Positions 1-8,949 are shown, counted from the first letter of the stretch. The stretch is 64,000 nt of DNA from JAICXG01 sp963801255 (GCA_963801255.1 CAWDEC010000012.1:372001-436000); one strand, 5' to 3'. Notes: generated by a model not told the origin, from the sequence alone. Translations and numbers: made by a program.

Positions 1-749
1 AGAAGAAAATCGTTCGTCCGTCCGATTTTCACATCACGGGCGTGGATGTGATTGAGAAAAGTCAGCGAAACAAAATGATGGCGAATCTGCCAATAAATAT
101 TTAGAGCAAAAATGCCTAACGAAAGCACGACGCCAGCCCAAAGCCACGGACTCTTCAGATAACGCCGCGCCGGCGTGATGATCACGCCGGCGACCAGGCC
201 CGCGATGAAAAACAGCATCGTGTACTTGGTCATCATTCCGAGACCGAGGGCCGCGCCGATGGCGAGCCACCAGCGAGGCTCTCCCGTGCGCAGAAGCCGA
301 ATGACAAAAAAAGCCGCCAGGACCCACCATAAGAAATCAAAGGTGATATATTGAAACATGCTCCCCATGCAGACCGACATTGGAGAGATCGCGGTCGCGA
401 GAGCGGCGACGACCTGCGCTGGGCGACGGCCACCGAGCTCGCGCGCCATGAGACCGGCGATGACCATGGCAATGCTCTGAGCGAGGACCGCAAAGAAACG
501 CAGCCCAACAAGCGAAGATCCGAAGAGGATCAGCGCAATCCGGGCAACAAAGGGTGTAAACGGCGGATAAGAGACATAACCCCAATCGAGAAAGCGCGCA
601 TCGTCCAGCACGCCCAGTTCGTCGCGGTGAAAACCATAGCGACCGTCAGTCAGGCACTGAATCAGTAACCTCGCGACAGCCAGACCTATGAGCAGAGCTA
701 AGTCGCCACGTCTCTCCGCTCGAGCGAACGAGTTAGCCGCCTTCTCCAT
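1..749 (-). CDS. GT39/ArnT-like membrane glycosyltransferase (C-terminus cut by window edge)
   Basis: The reading frame starts at ATG 749 on the minus strand and stays open to the left edge, so about 249 N-terminal residues are visible. They contain several hydrophobic helices and the early-loop motif HRDELGVLDDARF followed by WGYVSYPPF, typical of dolichyl-phosphate-mannose or ArnT-type GT-C transferases, where the acidic residues near the first loop belong to the active site. Such enzymes move a sugar from a lipid carrier onto a protein or lipid at the outer face of the inner membrane. The acceptor cannot be told. No strong ribosome-binding site is seen. Family call good, exact function open. 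Confidence 0.75.
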   Translation of the reverse strand, partial: MEKAANSFARAERRGDLALLIGLAVARLLIQCLTDGRYGFHRDELGVLDDARFLDWGYVSYPPFTPFVARIALILFGSSLVGLRFFAVLAQSIAMVIAGLMARELGGRRPAQVVAALATAISPMSVCMGSMFQYITFDFLWWVLAAFFVIRLLRTGEPRWWLAIGAALGLGMMTKYTMLFFIAGLVAGVIITPARRYLKSPWLWAGVVLSLGIFALNIYWQIRHHFVSLTFLNHIHARDVKIGRTNDFL

Positions 750-922
750 TTAAGGAGAGGTTAACCAGCCAATTGTAAGCAAACAATCGTAACCCTTTTT
801 ATTTGGCCGGAAATCGCCGGCATGAGTGGTCATTCGGCATCGGGACCAAAGAAGATCTGGCCAGGCGACAGCCCTCGCGAACGCCCTCACTCCCGCTCTG
901 GAAACGGCACGTCCGTATTTCG

Positions 923-1729
923 TTAGGCCGCGTGGCCAAACTCGGCATGCACGCGAAGCTGGTTATCAATGCACAGGCGAACGTCGCGCAGCCGCACTTC
1001 GCCTAACGGCAAAGCCAGAAGGGAGAATTCGCGGCCTTCGAAACGTTGCAAGTGCGGTCCCAGAAAGCCGCAGGCGAGCGTTCCAAGCGTGCCTTCACCC
1101 GAGCAAACGAGCCCGGATAAGTGCGCGGTCATTTGCTCGTCGATCTCCACTCGACCTTTGATCTCGACCGCGGCGTTGAGAAAAAGCTTGCGCGCTCGCA
1201 CGCAAACAGTCGCGGCGAGAGCGCGGTCGGACAGCGCTTGTAACTGAACCCGCACATCTTCCAGAATGATGCTTTGCCCCTTTGCCGCGGCGCTCGCTCC
1301 CGCGCGGACAAGCGCTTCGAGATCGGACAGCGAAATCGCAACATCGACCGTCCCGTCGCTCGCGTCCTGCAGGAGAAGAAGCAGATTTCCGTCGGCGCCG
1401 CGCGCCTGGCCGATTTTCACCTCCCGTGCCCGGCATTCGAGATGGACTCCTGCTCCCTGCACACAGATCGGGTGAGCGGTTATTTCAAAAAGCGCCGCTC
1501 GCAATGCCGGCTCAACCTGGTCGACGGAAACCGGGCGCGCTGGCAAACGCTCGGCCGCTGTCGCGCCATCGAGAAAAATGCGAATGGCTTCCAAGTCAGG
1601 ATAATTTTTGCCTTCGACCGTCACCATGCGATGACCGGGCGACTGCACAAACTGACTAAAACTCTCTTCGAGGACGTCCCTAAGCCTCTCGGCACTTTCA
1701 GGCAGCGATTTGGTCTGGAGCGGAAACAT
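923..1729 (-). CDS. Conserved hypothetical protein (268 aa)
   Basis: The start is placed at ATG 1729 because an AGGGAG sequence lies about 11 nt upstream; a longer frame to 1837 has no such signal. I do not recognise the family with certainty. The N-terminal third looks globular, and the C-terminal half alternates short hydrophobic strands ending in GEVRLRDVRLCIDNQLRV, reminiscent of LmeA/DUF2993-like lipid-binding folds, but this is only a resemblance. No signal peptide or membrane helix is evident from this start. It lies divergent from rpsN with about 130 bp between the two starts. Confidence 0.55.
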   Translation of the reverse strand: MFPLQTKSLPESAERLRDVLEESFSQFVQSPGHRMVTVEGKNYPDLEAIRIFLDGATAAERLPARPVSVDQVEPALRAALFEITAHPICVQGAGVHLECRAREVKIGQARGADGNLLLLLQDASDGTVDVAISLSDLEALVRAGASAAAKGQSIILEDVRVQLQALSDRALAATVCVRARKLFLNAAVEIKGRVEIDEQMTAHLSGLVCSGEGTLGTLACGFLGPHLQRFEGREFSLLALPLGEVRLRDVRLCIDNQLRVHAEFGHAA

Positions 1730-1862
1730 GGCGCGTAACTCTCCCTTTATTATTAGCAAGATGGATTCCGTTTTTCGAGAAGAAATGACGGCGCGCTGGC
1801 TGAACTCCGGGTAACAAATCATTTGCGTCATAGGCAATTCCCGCTACTTTCCGCACTCCTTT

Positions 1863-2132
1863 ATGGCGAAAACGTCCTGGATTAATCGCAACGAGCGCAA
1901 ACGCAAAACGGCGCAGAAATACGCCGCTGTGCGGGCTGAGCTGAAAGCGAAGAAGGATTACCTCGGTCTGGCCCAGTTGCCGCGCGATGCCAGCCCCACC
2001 CGTATCGTCAATCGCTGCCAGGTGAGCGGCCGTCGCCGCGCTTTCATTCGCCGCTTCAAGATTTCCCGCCTGACCTTTCGCGAGCTTGCCTCGGCCGGTC
2101 TCATTCCGGGCGTGACGAAGTCGAGCTGGTAG
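1863..2132 (+). CDS. rpsN: 30S ribosomal protein S14
   Basis: This 89-residue basic protein is a full-length S14 of the long, zinc-free (C-minus) type: it lacks the paired CxxC motifs and carries the conserved VNRCQVSGRRRAFIRRF segment. It binds 16S rRNA in the head of the small subunit. Standing alone, outside the spc ribosomal operon, suggests a separate or second copy; the window cannot tell which. The downstream CNNM-family gene follows after 43 bp on the same strand and may be co-transcribed. Confidence 0.95.
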   Translation: MAKTSWINRNERKRKTAQKYAAVRAELKAKKDYLGLAQLPRDASPTRIVNRCQVSGRRRAFIRRFKISRLTFRELASAGLIPGVTKSSW

Positions 2133-2175
2133 CCAGCTTCCCGCCGATCTCGGATGCGCCTTCCGCATCCGCTCC

Positions 2176-3585
2176 ATGAAATTTCCATTTCCATTTCTGG
2201 CCTTCACAACGCTTACTGCGGACGCTACTGAGCACTGGGATTCACCTTCGGTGTTGTTTGGAAAGATTTTCGCCATCGCGGCGCTTGTTGCCCTGAACGG
2301 CTTTTTTGTCGCCTGCGAATACGCGGTGATTAAGGTGCGCGAAAGCCAGCTGGAAACGCTGATCAATGAGGGAAACACACGCGCCATCCTGGCCCGGCAT
2401 GTGCGTGCTCATCTCGATTCTTATCTCTCGGCAACGCAGTTGGGGGTCACTCTGGCGAGCCTTGGCCTTGGTTGGGCGGGCGAGCAGTTTCTCGCCAGCA
2501 TCCTCGAGCCCACGTTCGGCGTCTTTCACCTTCATTCCACCACTCTGGTGACGACCGCATCGGTCGTGCTGGCTTTTCTCGGGATCACTTTTCTTCATAT
2601 CGTCTTTGGCGAATTGGCGCCGAAGTACCTCGCGATCACCAACCCTTTGCCGGTTTCGCTGCTTCTCGTTAGGCCATTACAAGCTTTTCACCTTCTCTTT
2701 CGACCCCTCATTTGGCTGCTCAACATTTCCTCCAATTTCTTCCTGCAAAAGATGTTGCGCTTGAAACCGGTCAGCGGCTCCGAGCTCGCGCATAGTGAGG
2801 AAGAGCTGCGGCTCATCCTCGACGAAAGCGAAAAATCCGACGAGGTCTCCTCCATCGGTCGCGACATTTTAGTCAACGCCCTTGATATGCGACGCCGCGT
2901 GGTGCGAGACATCATGACTCCGCGCGGAGAAGTCGTTTATCTTGATATCGAGGACAGCTTCGACGAGAACGTGAAGAAGGCGCTCGAATCAAGGCACACG
3001 CGTTTTCCGCTTTGTCGCGGACATCTCGACAACACCATCGGCCTGATTCACATCAAGGAGCTGGTCCCGATGATGCGCGATCCGGCGCCTGATCTAATGA
3101 AGATCAAACGTGAATTGATCCCGGTGCCGGAAATGATGTCGCTGGAAAAGTTGCTCAATCTTTTCCTCGGTAGGCACGCTCATCTCGCGATGGTCGTGGA
3201 CGAATACGGCGGCACGGTCGGGATGGTAACGATGGAAAATGTGCTGGAAGAACTGGTCGGCGATATCCAGGACGAGTTCGACATGGAGAAAGCGGAATTC
3301 CGCAAAATCAACGAGTGTGAGTTTACGGTTGCCGGCGGGCTCGGGCTCTACGAATTGCGGGATCTGGCCAATATCGAGTTGGAGAATTCCGACGTGAGCA
3401 CGATTGGCGGTTACGTTACTCATTTGCTGGGCCATTTGCCCAAACAAGGGGAACAGGTGCCGATCGAAGATTATCTCGTGACGGTTTCGCAAACCGATGG
3501 CCGGCGCGTTGGCCAGCTTCACTTCAAGAAAATGGCGGACGACGACGGGCAGACGAATCCCGGCCGCAGTTCCTCGAGGAACTAA
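2176..3585 (+). CDS. HlyC/CorC (CNNM) family membrane protein with CBS pair
   Basis: The 469-residue protein has the family order: an N-terminal CNNM/DUF21 membrane domain with hydrophobic helices at roughly residues 28-50, 85-150 and 155-190 and the motif NGFFVACEYAVIKVR, then a CBS pair (about 215-340, with MTPRGEVVYLDIED and MVVDEYGGTVGMVTMENVLEE), then a CorC/HlyC C-terminal domain (about 370-455). Members act in Mg2+/Co2+ efflux or its regulation; the old name hemolysin is historical. The stop overlaps the convergent lipoprotein gene by 4 bp. Confidence 0.9.
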   Translation: MKFPFPFLAFTTLTADATEHWDSPSVLFGKIFAIAALVALNGFFVACEYAVIKVRESQLETLINEGNTRAILARHVRAHLDSYLSATQLGVTLASLGLGWAGEQFLASILEPTFGVFHLHSTTLVTTASVVLAFLGITFLHIVFGELAPKYLAITNPLPVSLLLVRPLQAFHLLFRPLIWLLNISSNFFLQKMLRLKPVSGSELAHSEEELRLILDESEKSDEVSSIGRDILVNALDMRRRVVRDIMTPRGEVVYLDIEDSFDENVKKALESRHTRFPLCRGHLDNTIGLIHIKELVPMMRDPAPDLMKIKRELIPVPEMMSLEKLLNLFLGRHAHLAMVVDEYGGTVGMVTMENVLEELVGDIQDEFDMEKAEFRKINECEFTVAGGLGLYELRDLANIELENSDVSTIGGYVTHLLGHLPKQGEQVPIEDYLVTVSQTDGRRVGQLHFKKMADDDGQTNPGRSSSRN

Positions 3586-4388
3586 AACCGCGAAAAATCG
3601 GCCACGACGTTGGTCGCGCCGGCGGCCGCTTTGCCGTTTTCATAAGCGGGTGTGAATTGCCTCTGACGCAAGCCGTCGTTGACGATTTGCGCAAGTCCGC
3701 TGTCTTTCGGATTTTCCGAGACCGATTTGATGTCGGTAACCTTGCCGTTGGCATCTACCTTCACCACGACCTCAGCCTGACCAGCCGAGATGTTTCCCCG
3801 ATTCCCTTCCGCCAATGCCCTTTGCATGGCTTGACGCAGGCCGCCGACTAACTGGGGTTGGATGTAACTGGCAAACTTGCCGACTCGTTCGCGCTCATAA
3901 GTCGCAAGGGAAACGATGATGAGTTCCTGTTCGTTGCGGTGCCCGAATAGCACTGTCCCGCTGACGTAAACCGGCACGGGATTGCCATTCACCGTGGCTG
4001 GCGCGAACCGACCCCAATCGAGAGCGGTTTGGACTGCTGCTTCAAAGGCCGGGTTCTTGCCCACCACGGCATCGGTGCTTTCCACCGTGCCGGTATCGGT
4101 CAGGTCACAGAAGAATTGCACGGTGTCGCTGAGCTTCGCGATCTCCGGATCTTTGGGAAAATGCAGATAGCGTGTGATCGAATCGGCATCCTGAGTGACC
4201 TGCGCAGGTGTTACCGGTCCGCTAATTGCAGCCGCAAAGGGCTTGACCTGGGCAGGAGTGTGACTGCCGGGAGTTGGCGTGCCGGGCACGGCGGTTTCGG
4301 TTTTACGCTGGCACCCGCCGGTGACCCAGAGCAAGAGGACGAGCAGGCAAACCTGGATGGTCAACTGGCGAACGGGAGATTTTTCCAT
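3582..4388 (-). CDS. TonB-like lipoprotein (268 aa)
   Basis: Starting at ATG 4388 gives a lipoprotein signal: a short charged N-terminus, a leucine-rich core and the lipobox WVTGGC, with Cys at about residue 24. A longer frame to 4583 has no signal and is rejected. After a Thr/Pro-rich linker come two segments of the TonB C-terminal type, one ending in WGRFAPATVNGNPVPVYV and one in RQRQFTPAYENGKAAAGA, where a conserved FTPA-like motif precedes the last strand. This suggests an envelope protein of the energy-transducer-like group, although no N-terminal TonB anchor helix or proline-rich spacer is present. Convergent with the CNNM gene. Confidence 0.7.
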   Translation of the reverse strand: MEKSPVRQLTIQVCLLVLLLWVTGGCQRKTETAVPGTPTPGSHTPAQVKPFAAAISGPVTPAQVTQDADSITRYLHFPKDPEIAKLSDTVQFFCDLTDTGTVESTDAVVGKNPAFEAAVQTALDWGRFAPATVNGNPVPVYVSGTVLFGHRNEQELIIVSLATYERERVGKFASYIQPQLVGGLRQAMQRALAEGNRGNISAGQAEVVVKVDANGKVTDIKSVSENPKDSGLAQIVNDGLRQRQFTPAYENGKAAAGATNVVADFSRF

Positions 4389-4479
4389 GATCAAACCCGG
4401 TGGACGTAACCTCTGCCCTCGGCTAGTGCAAGTGAGCCCGCTTGATTGAATTGGCGATGATTGCCAAAAACGATCGGTG

Positions 4480-5952
4480 ATGCACAAAATGCTTCCCATG
4501 TTGCCGCAACAATTTCCGCCGACGTCCCGCCCACCGCGGAGAATCCTGCGCGCGCTTTGCCTTTGTGGAATGCTGAGCAACATCGGCTTCGCGGCCGAAC
4601 CACAGCCGCCGAGCGCGACTCCCTTCGCAGTAAGCGCGCCGAGTCCGCTTCCTGCAGCTCAATCCCCTTCCCTGACGGAAATTGCCTGGGGCATCATTTT
4701 TCAAAACGGCGAACCCGGCGCTGAATCACCCCGTCAGGCCTCTGAGCGACGGGATAATCTCCTCTCTGCTCTCGGTGCACTGCGCGATGAAAACAACAAG
4801 AGTTCGTCGGCGGTGAGCGGGCAGATTGGGATGGAGGTGCAAAATCTCCTCCAGCAGGTCACCACTGTGCCCATGAGCAGCGATGTCGGAAAAAGTTTCG
4901 CCGCGCTCGAGAAACTCTACGAACCCGTAGTGATCGAGCAGGCGTTGACTCTGGCAGAACAATATCGCTGCCCAATGCATCCCGACATCGTTGGCAAGAA
5001 GGACACTATTTGCCCCAAATGTGGAATGCAGCTCAGTGCGCCGGTGCGGCTTTCGGCCATTTCACTCACTCCAGGTGTGTTTCGCAACACGATCAAAGCG
5101 CGCGTGGAAATTGAAGCTCCGCTCCAGGTAGGCGCGGAGGTCAAAGCGCATCTCATCCTGATGACTCTTAAAGGAGAGCCGGTGACTCTGGACGACCTGC
5201 GCGAAGTGCACACGCGCAAAATCCATCTCCTCGTCATCGATGGCAGCCTGACCGATTACCATCACATTCATCCCACGCCTGCGGCCGTTCCAGGTCGCTA
5301 CGACTTTAGCTTTACCCCACAAAAACCCGGGAACTATCGGCTCTGGGCCGATCTCCAGCCGATCTCAACCGATGTCCAGGAGTTTGCCATGGCACTCATC
5401 ATTTCGGATGCACATGCCGAGCCTCTTCAGAAAGAGCCTGATCGCCTAACGAGTACCGCCGGCGGCCTGCAATACACCCTCTCGTTTGATCGCCCGCTCA
5501 AATCCGGGCAGCCAGCCGAAGGAGTTATCCATGTCGCGGCGCCAGACGGCAGCGGCTTTACCCAACTCGAGCCAGTCATGGGTGCCTTCGCTCACATTGT
5601 CGGTTTTCGCGAAGACCGCACGACCGCTTTGCACATCCATCCCGAGATCACGCGGCCGCTCGTGCCTGAAGATCGCGGCGGGCCGGACATGCACTTTCGC
5701 TTCTATGCCGCTAAACCCGGATTCTATCGCCTCTTCGTTCAGGTGCAGCGCAATGGCCAGCAGGAGTTTGCGCCCTTTAACATCAACGTAGCCGAGGGCC
5801 CGCTGCTTCCCGGAATGCAAAAAAATAACTGTTCATCCGGCAGGAGCAGTCCGAAAGTTTGCCACTATGGCATACGAATTACCGAAATTACCCTACCCAA
5901 ACGATGCACTGGAACCGCACATCGATGCGAAGACGATGGAAATCCATCATGA
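4480..5952 (+). CDS. Secreted protein with heavy-metal-binding (HMBD) domain
   Basis: The start is set at ATG 4480 (a GTG lies one codon earlier). An N-terminal hydrophobic stretch around residues 20-35 ending in NIGFAAEP fits a signal peptide. Near residue 165 the motif YRCPMHPDIVGKKDTICPKC with GMQL matches the short HMBD found in Cu/Ag efflux proteins, with Cys, Met and His as candidate metal ligands. The rest holds two beta-rich histidine-containing repeats (DYHHIHPTP and TALHIHPEI), probably periplasmic and metal-related. The frame overlaps the sodA start by 86 bp; the last ~45 residues look like non-native read-through. Confidence 0.7.
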   Translation: MHKMLPMLPQQFPPTSRPPRRILRALCLCGMLSNIGFAAEPQPPSATPFAVSAPSPLPAAQSPSLTEIAWGIIFQNGEPGAESPRQASERRDNLLSALGALRDENNKSSSAVSGQIGMEVQNLLQQVTTVPMSSDVGKSFAALEKLYEPVVIEQALTLAEQYRCPMHPDIVGKKDTICPKCGMQLSAPVRLSAISLTPGVFRNTIKARVEIEAPLQVGAEVKAHLILMTLKGEPVTLDDLREVHTRKIHLLVIDGSLTDYHHIHPTPAAVPGRYDFSFTPQKPGNYRLWADLQPISTDVQEFAMALIISDAHAEPLQKEPDRLTSTAGGLQYTLSFDRPLKSGQPAEGVIHVAAPDGSGFTQLEPVMGAFAHIVGFREDRTTALHIHPEITRPLVPEDRGGPDMHFRFYAAKPGFYRLFVQVQRNGQQEFAPFNINVAEGPLLPGMQKNNCSSGRSSPKVCHYGIRITEITLPKRCTGTAHRCEDDGNPS

Positions 5953-6490
5953 CAAACATCACGCTGCATACGTCACCAATTTAAACAAAGCGCTCGAAGG
6001 CAAGTCCGGCCTGGACGGCAAATCGATCGAGGATCTCATCGGCAATCTCAATTCTGTCCCGGAAGACATTCGGACTGCAGTTCGCAATAATGGCGGTGGC
6101 CACGCTAACCACTCCTTCTTCTGGCAAATCATGGGCCCGAACGGCGGTGGCGAACCCAAAGGCAAACTGGCCGACGACATCAAATCGACTTTTGGCAGCT
6201 TCGATGCTTTCAAGGAAAAATTGGCCGACGCCGGCGTGAAACGTTTCGGCAGCGGCTGGGCCTGGCTCGTCAAAAGCAAGAGCGGCGGCCTTGAAATCTG
6301 CTCGACTGCCAACCAGGACAGCCCGCTCATGGGCAAAGCGATCGCCGGCTGCGAAGGCACGCCGGTTCTGGGCGTCGATGTCTGGGAACACGCTTATTAC
6401 TTGAACTATCAGAACCGCCGGCCCGACTATCTCAAAGCTTGGTGGAACACGGTGAATTGGGACGAAGTTGGAAAGCGCTACGAAAAGTAG
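5867..6490 (+). CDS. sodA: Superoxide dismutase [Fe/Mn]
   Basis: This 207-residue protein is a full-length iron/manganese superoxide dismutase, converting superoxide to oxygen and hydrogen peroxide in the cytoplasm. The metal ligands are visible: His27 in EIHHDKHH, the His of NHSFFW, and the Asp and His of DVWEHAYY. The signature segment GGHANHSFFW favours the Mn-preferring or cambialistic type, but sequence alone does not settle the metal. The start overlaps the 3' end of the upstream gene, which suggests translational overlap or a lost upstream stop. A strong terminator follows 33 bp after the stop. Confidence 0.95.
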   Translation: MAYELPKLPYPNDALEPHIDAKTMEIHHDKHHAAYVTNLNKALEGKSGLDGKSIEDLIGNLNSVPEDIRTAVRNNGGGHANHSFFWQIMGPNGGGEPKGKLADDIKSTFGSFDAFKEKLADAGVKRFGSGWAWLVKSKSGGLEICSTANQDSPLMGKAIAGCEGTPVLGVDVWEHAYYLNYQNRRPDYLKAWWNTVNWDEVGKRYEK

Positions 6491-6522
6491 CTGACCATTC
6501 GCCGGTTCATCCTTCGGGAAAA

Positions 6523-6555
6523 GGCGCGTTGCCCGCGGGCAGCGCGTCTTTTTTT
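6523..6555 (+). terminator. Rho-independent terminator after sodA
   Basis: A GC-rich hairpin with arms GGCGCGTTGCCC and GGGCAGCGCG (one G-T wobble) is followed directly by a run of seven T residues. Its position 33 bp after the sodA stop makes it the transcription terminator of that gene. Confidence 0.85.
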
Positions 6556-6907
6556 CGTCGGGGCCTTTTCAAGGCTCGCCGCCACCTGCGCGAAATCCTA
6601 TTCTACGCATTGCGATGAAAGTGCATCTTCTCGTCGTCGTCCTGGCGCTTGGAATCGCTTCTTCTGCTGCCGCACGGGACTCGTTCGCCGGAATTGACCT
6701 GCTTTATCCGAGATCCACGACCAGGCATTAGCACTGAAAACATATCGTTGGCCTAACGAGTAAAAGTCGCCGCAGCCTATCGTGGAGGAGAAACGGCTCT
6801 CCGCGTTCCCAACCAGCGCCTCTCGGCAGTTATGCATGACTTTTCGCATGCCTCCTCGGCCTGGCTTTATTGACCACTCTTCGCCGCGCCCGCATAGTGC
6901 CGCTCCA
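6556..6907. other. Spacer between sodA terminator and lepA
   Basis: This 350-bp gap holds one short possible gene (6615-6731, listed separately). The rest has no recognisable RNA or repeat. A longer lepA frame to 6782 exists, but its extra 42 residues are not typical of LepA. Confidence 0.5.
6615..6731 (+). CDS. Possible small secreted peptide (38 aa)
   Basis: A short frame begins with MKVHLLVVVLALGIASSAAA, a textbook signal-peptide shape, followed by only about 18 further residues. It may be a small exported peptide or the relic 5' end of a larger secreted protein. No clear Shine-Dalgarno sequence and no homologous family are recognised. Confidence 0.3.
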   Translation: MKVHLLVVVLALGIASSAAARDSFAGIDLLYPRSTTRH

Positions 6908-8704
6908 ATGTCGATCGAGCTGACCCGCAATTTTTGCATCATCGCGCACATCGATCACGGCAAGACCACTTTGTCGGATCGATTGCTCGAGACCACGGGC
7001 ACGATCCACGAGCGCGAAAAGCAGGATCAGCTCCTCGATTCCATGGACCTCGAACGCGAGCGCGGTATCACGATCAAAGCCCATCCCGTGGCCATGAAAT
7101 ACGACGCTCAGGATGGGAAAACCTACCGGCTCAACCTTCTCGACACGCCGGGCCACGTTGATTTTGCCTACGAAGTCTCGCGCTCGTTAGCCGCCTGTGA
7201 GGGCGCGCTCCTCATCGTCGACGCCGCCCAAGGTGTCGAAGCGCAGACCGTCGCAAATGTTCACCTCGCCCATAAACAAGGCCTGACGATCATTCCCGTA
7301 ATCAACAAGATCGACCTTCCCAACGCCGACCTTCCCGCAGTCAGGCGTCAGCTCGAGGAAATCCTCGCGATTCCAGCCGAGGAAGCGATCGAAGCCAGCG
7401 CCAAAATGGGCATCGGTATCGAGCTCATTCTCGAAGCCATCGTTAAGCGAATCCCCGCACCGGTGAAACCCGCCGACGACATCCTGCGCGCTCTCGTCTT
7501 CGATTCCGTCTTCGACATTTATCGTGGCGTTGTCTCCTACGTGCGCGTCGTCTCCGGCCGGGTCGTCGACGATCAGCCGATCAAGCTCATGAGCGCTGAC
7601 TCCCGCTACGAGGTGAAAGAAGTCGGAGTGTTCACTCCAAAAATGTTCGCCCAGCCGCAGCTGAACGCCGGCGACGTCGGCTACGTCATCGCCAACATGA
7701 AAACCACCGCCGAAATCAAGATCGGCGACACCATGACCGATATGCGTCATTCCGCGCGCCAACCGCTTCCCGGTTTTCAGGAGATTCATCCCATGGTCTT
7801 CAGCGGCATCTATCCCATCAACACCGCCGACTTCGAACATCTCAAGACCGCCATCGGCAAACTTCGCCTCAATGACTCCGCCTTCGTCTATCAGCCGGAA
7901 AGTTCCGTCGCGCTCGGCTTCGGTTTTCGCTGCGGGTTCCTGGGACTCCTGCACATGGAAATCATCCAGGAGCGTTTGCGCCGCGAATACGACATGGACA
8001 TCATCGCCACGTCGCCCAGCGTCATCTACGAAATCGTCACCACACGCGGTGAGACCATCCTGATTGATAACCCTGCGCACTTGCCCGACCCAAGCGTGAT
8101 CGAGGAAATTCGCGAGCCAATCGTCAAGGCTTATGTCCTTTGCCCTAACGAAAACATCGGCGACATCCTCCAACTCATTTTGGAGAAGCGCGGCACGATG
8201 GATCACACCGAGTCACTCGATACCCGGCGCGTCATGCTGCATTGCGAGTTACCGCTCAACGAGATCCTGGTCGACTTTAACGATAAGATTAAGTCGATCA
8301 CCCGCGGCTATGGGTCCATGGATTACGAGCACGCCGGTCACCGTGCCGCGAAGTTAGTTAAGTTAGACTTACTAGTGAATGGAGAACCTGTCGACGCCTT
8401 CTCCACCATCGTCCATCGCGACCGGGCGGAAGCGCGCGGACGACAACTGGCGGCTAAGTTAAAGGAAGTGATCCCCCGCCAGCTTTACCAGGTCGCGATC
8501 CAGGCGGCGATCGGCGGCAAAATCATCGCGCGCGAAAGTGTCTCCGCCTTGCGCAAAAATGTAACTGCCAAGTGTTACGGCGGCGACATCACCCGCAAAC
8601 GCAAGCTGCTGGAGAAACAGAAGGAAGGAAAGAAGCGGATGAAAAGCATTGGTAAGATCAATATCCCGCAGGAAGCCTTCATCCAAGTCTTAAAGGCGCA
8701 ATAG
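6908..8704 (+). CDS. lepA: Elongation factor 4 (LepA GTPase)
   Basis: From ATG 6908 the product is 598 residues, the usual LepA length. G1 (AHIDHGKTT), G3 (DTPGHVD) and G4 (NKID) motifs are present near the N-terminus, then the EF-G-like beta-barrel and V domains, then the LepA-specific C-terminal domain ending in GKINIPQEAFIQVLKAQ. LepA is a ribosome-bound GTPase that back-translocates or remodels ribosomes under stress. The stop is immediately followed by the relict integron integrase, so lepA marks the left chromosomal boundary of the cassette array. Confidence 0.95.
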   Translation: MSIELTRNFCIIAHIDHGKTTLSDRLLETTGTIHEREKQDQLLDSMDLERERGITIKAHPVAMKYDAQDGKTYRLNLLDTPGHVDFAYEVSRSLAACEGALLIVDAAQGVEAQTVANVHLAHKQGLTIIPVINKIDLPNADLPAVRRQLEEILAIPAEEAIEASAKMGIGIELILEAIVKRIPAPVKPADDILRALVFDSVFDIYRGVVSYVRVVSGRVVDDQPIKLMSADSRYEVKEVGVFTPKMFAQPQLNAGDVGYVIANMKTTAEIKIGDTMTDMRHSARQPLPGFQEIHPMVFSGIYPINTADFEHLKTAIGKLRLNDSAFVYQPESSVALGFGFRCGFLGLLHMEIIQERLRREYDMDIIATSPSVIYEIVTTRGETILIDNPAHLPDPSVIEEIREPIVKAYVLCPNENIGDILQLILEKRGTMDHTESLDTRRVMLHCELPLNEILVDFNDKIKSITRGYGSMDYEHAGHRAAKLVKLDLLVNGEPVDAFSTIVHRDRAEARGRQLAAKLKEVIPRQLYQVAIQAAIGGKIIARESVSALRKNVTAKCYGGDITRKRKLLEKQKEGKKRMKSIGKINIPQEAFIQVLKAQ

Positions 8705-8714
8705 CAAGGCGCGT

Positions 8715-8847
8715 TATCTCGACCCAATCGCAGTAGCGACTGCGCGGTGCGGAAACTGTAATACTTCGGCCGCATCACGTCGTGCATCTGTTCGAGGAGC
8801 TTTTTCTCCTTGCGCGGATCGGGGCGTGATTCTAGAAGGGGGTCCAT
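8715..8847 (-). pseudogene. intI: Relict integron integrase, 5' stub
   Basis: Reading leftward from ATG 8847, the frame gives MDPLLESRPDPRKEKK, then LLEQMHDVMRPKYYSFRTAQS. This is the N-terminal SAM-like domain start of integron tyrosine recombinases (family pattern LLxQxRDxxRxxHYSxRTEQxY). Shifting one base after AQS restores YCDWVE, the next conserved step (YxxWVxRF). The homology then stops and lepA begins, so the catalytic part (R, HxxR, Y residues) is deleted. The stub lies divergent from the cassette array, the canonical intI position. Both a frameshift and a truncation make it non-functional. The match is made by eye. Confidence 0.8.
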
Positions 8848-8890
8848 GGATTCGGCTTTTATCGTTCCCCGCCCGAGGAAGCAAGCCCGG

Positions 8891-8949
8891 ATTAGGCCGA
8901 AACATCCCGCAAAAAAAGACGGGATTTTCCGGCCTAATTCTCGTTAGGT
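8891..8949. other. attI-proximal hairpin and first core site
   Basis: A long inverted repeat (outer arms ATTAGGCCG 8891-8899 and CGGCCTAAT 8930-8938, inner arms TCCCG and CGGGA, A-rich loop) is followed at once by TCTCGTTAGGT, the standard right end of every attC here (core 8943-8949). It sits between the intI stub and the first cassette gene, where attI is expected. It could be a modified attI, a decayed attC or a lepA terminator; there is no T run on the plus strand. Confidence 0.5.

Noticed and set aside
109..115. GCCTAAC within the GT39 gene, and a similar CCTAAC inside lepA near 8145
   Set aside because: Single core-like words inside long conserved genes, without arms or a partner core; chance matches.
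7187..8206. A 339-codon minus-strand frame inside lepA
   Set aside because: It is the antisense shadow of lepA; the Asp/Gly/Val-rich composition is typical of such shadows.
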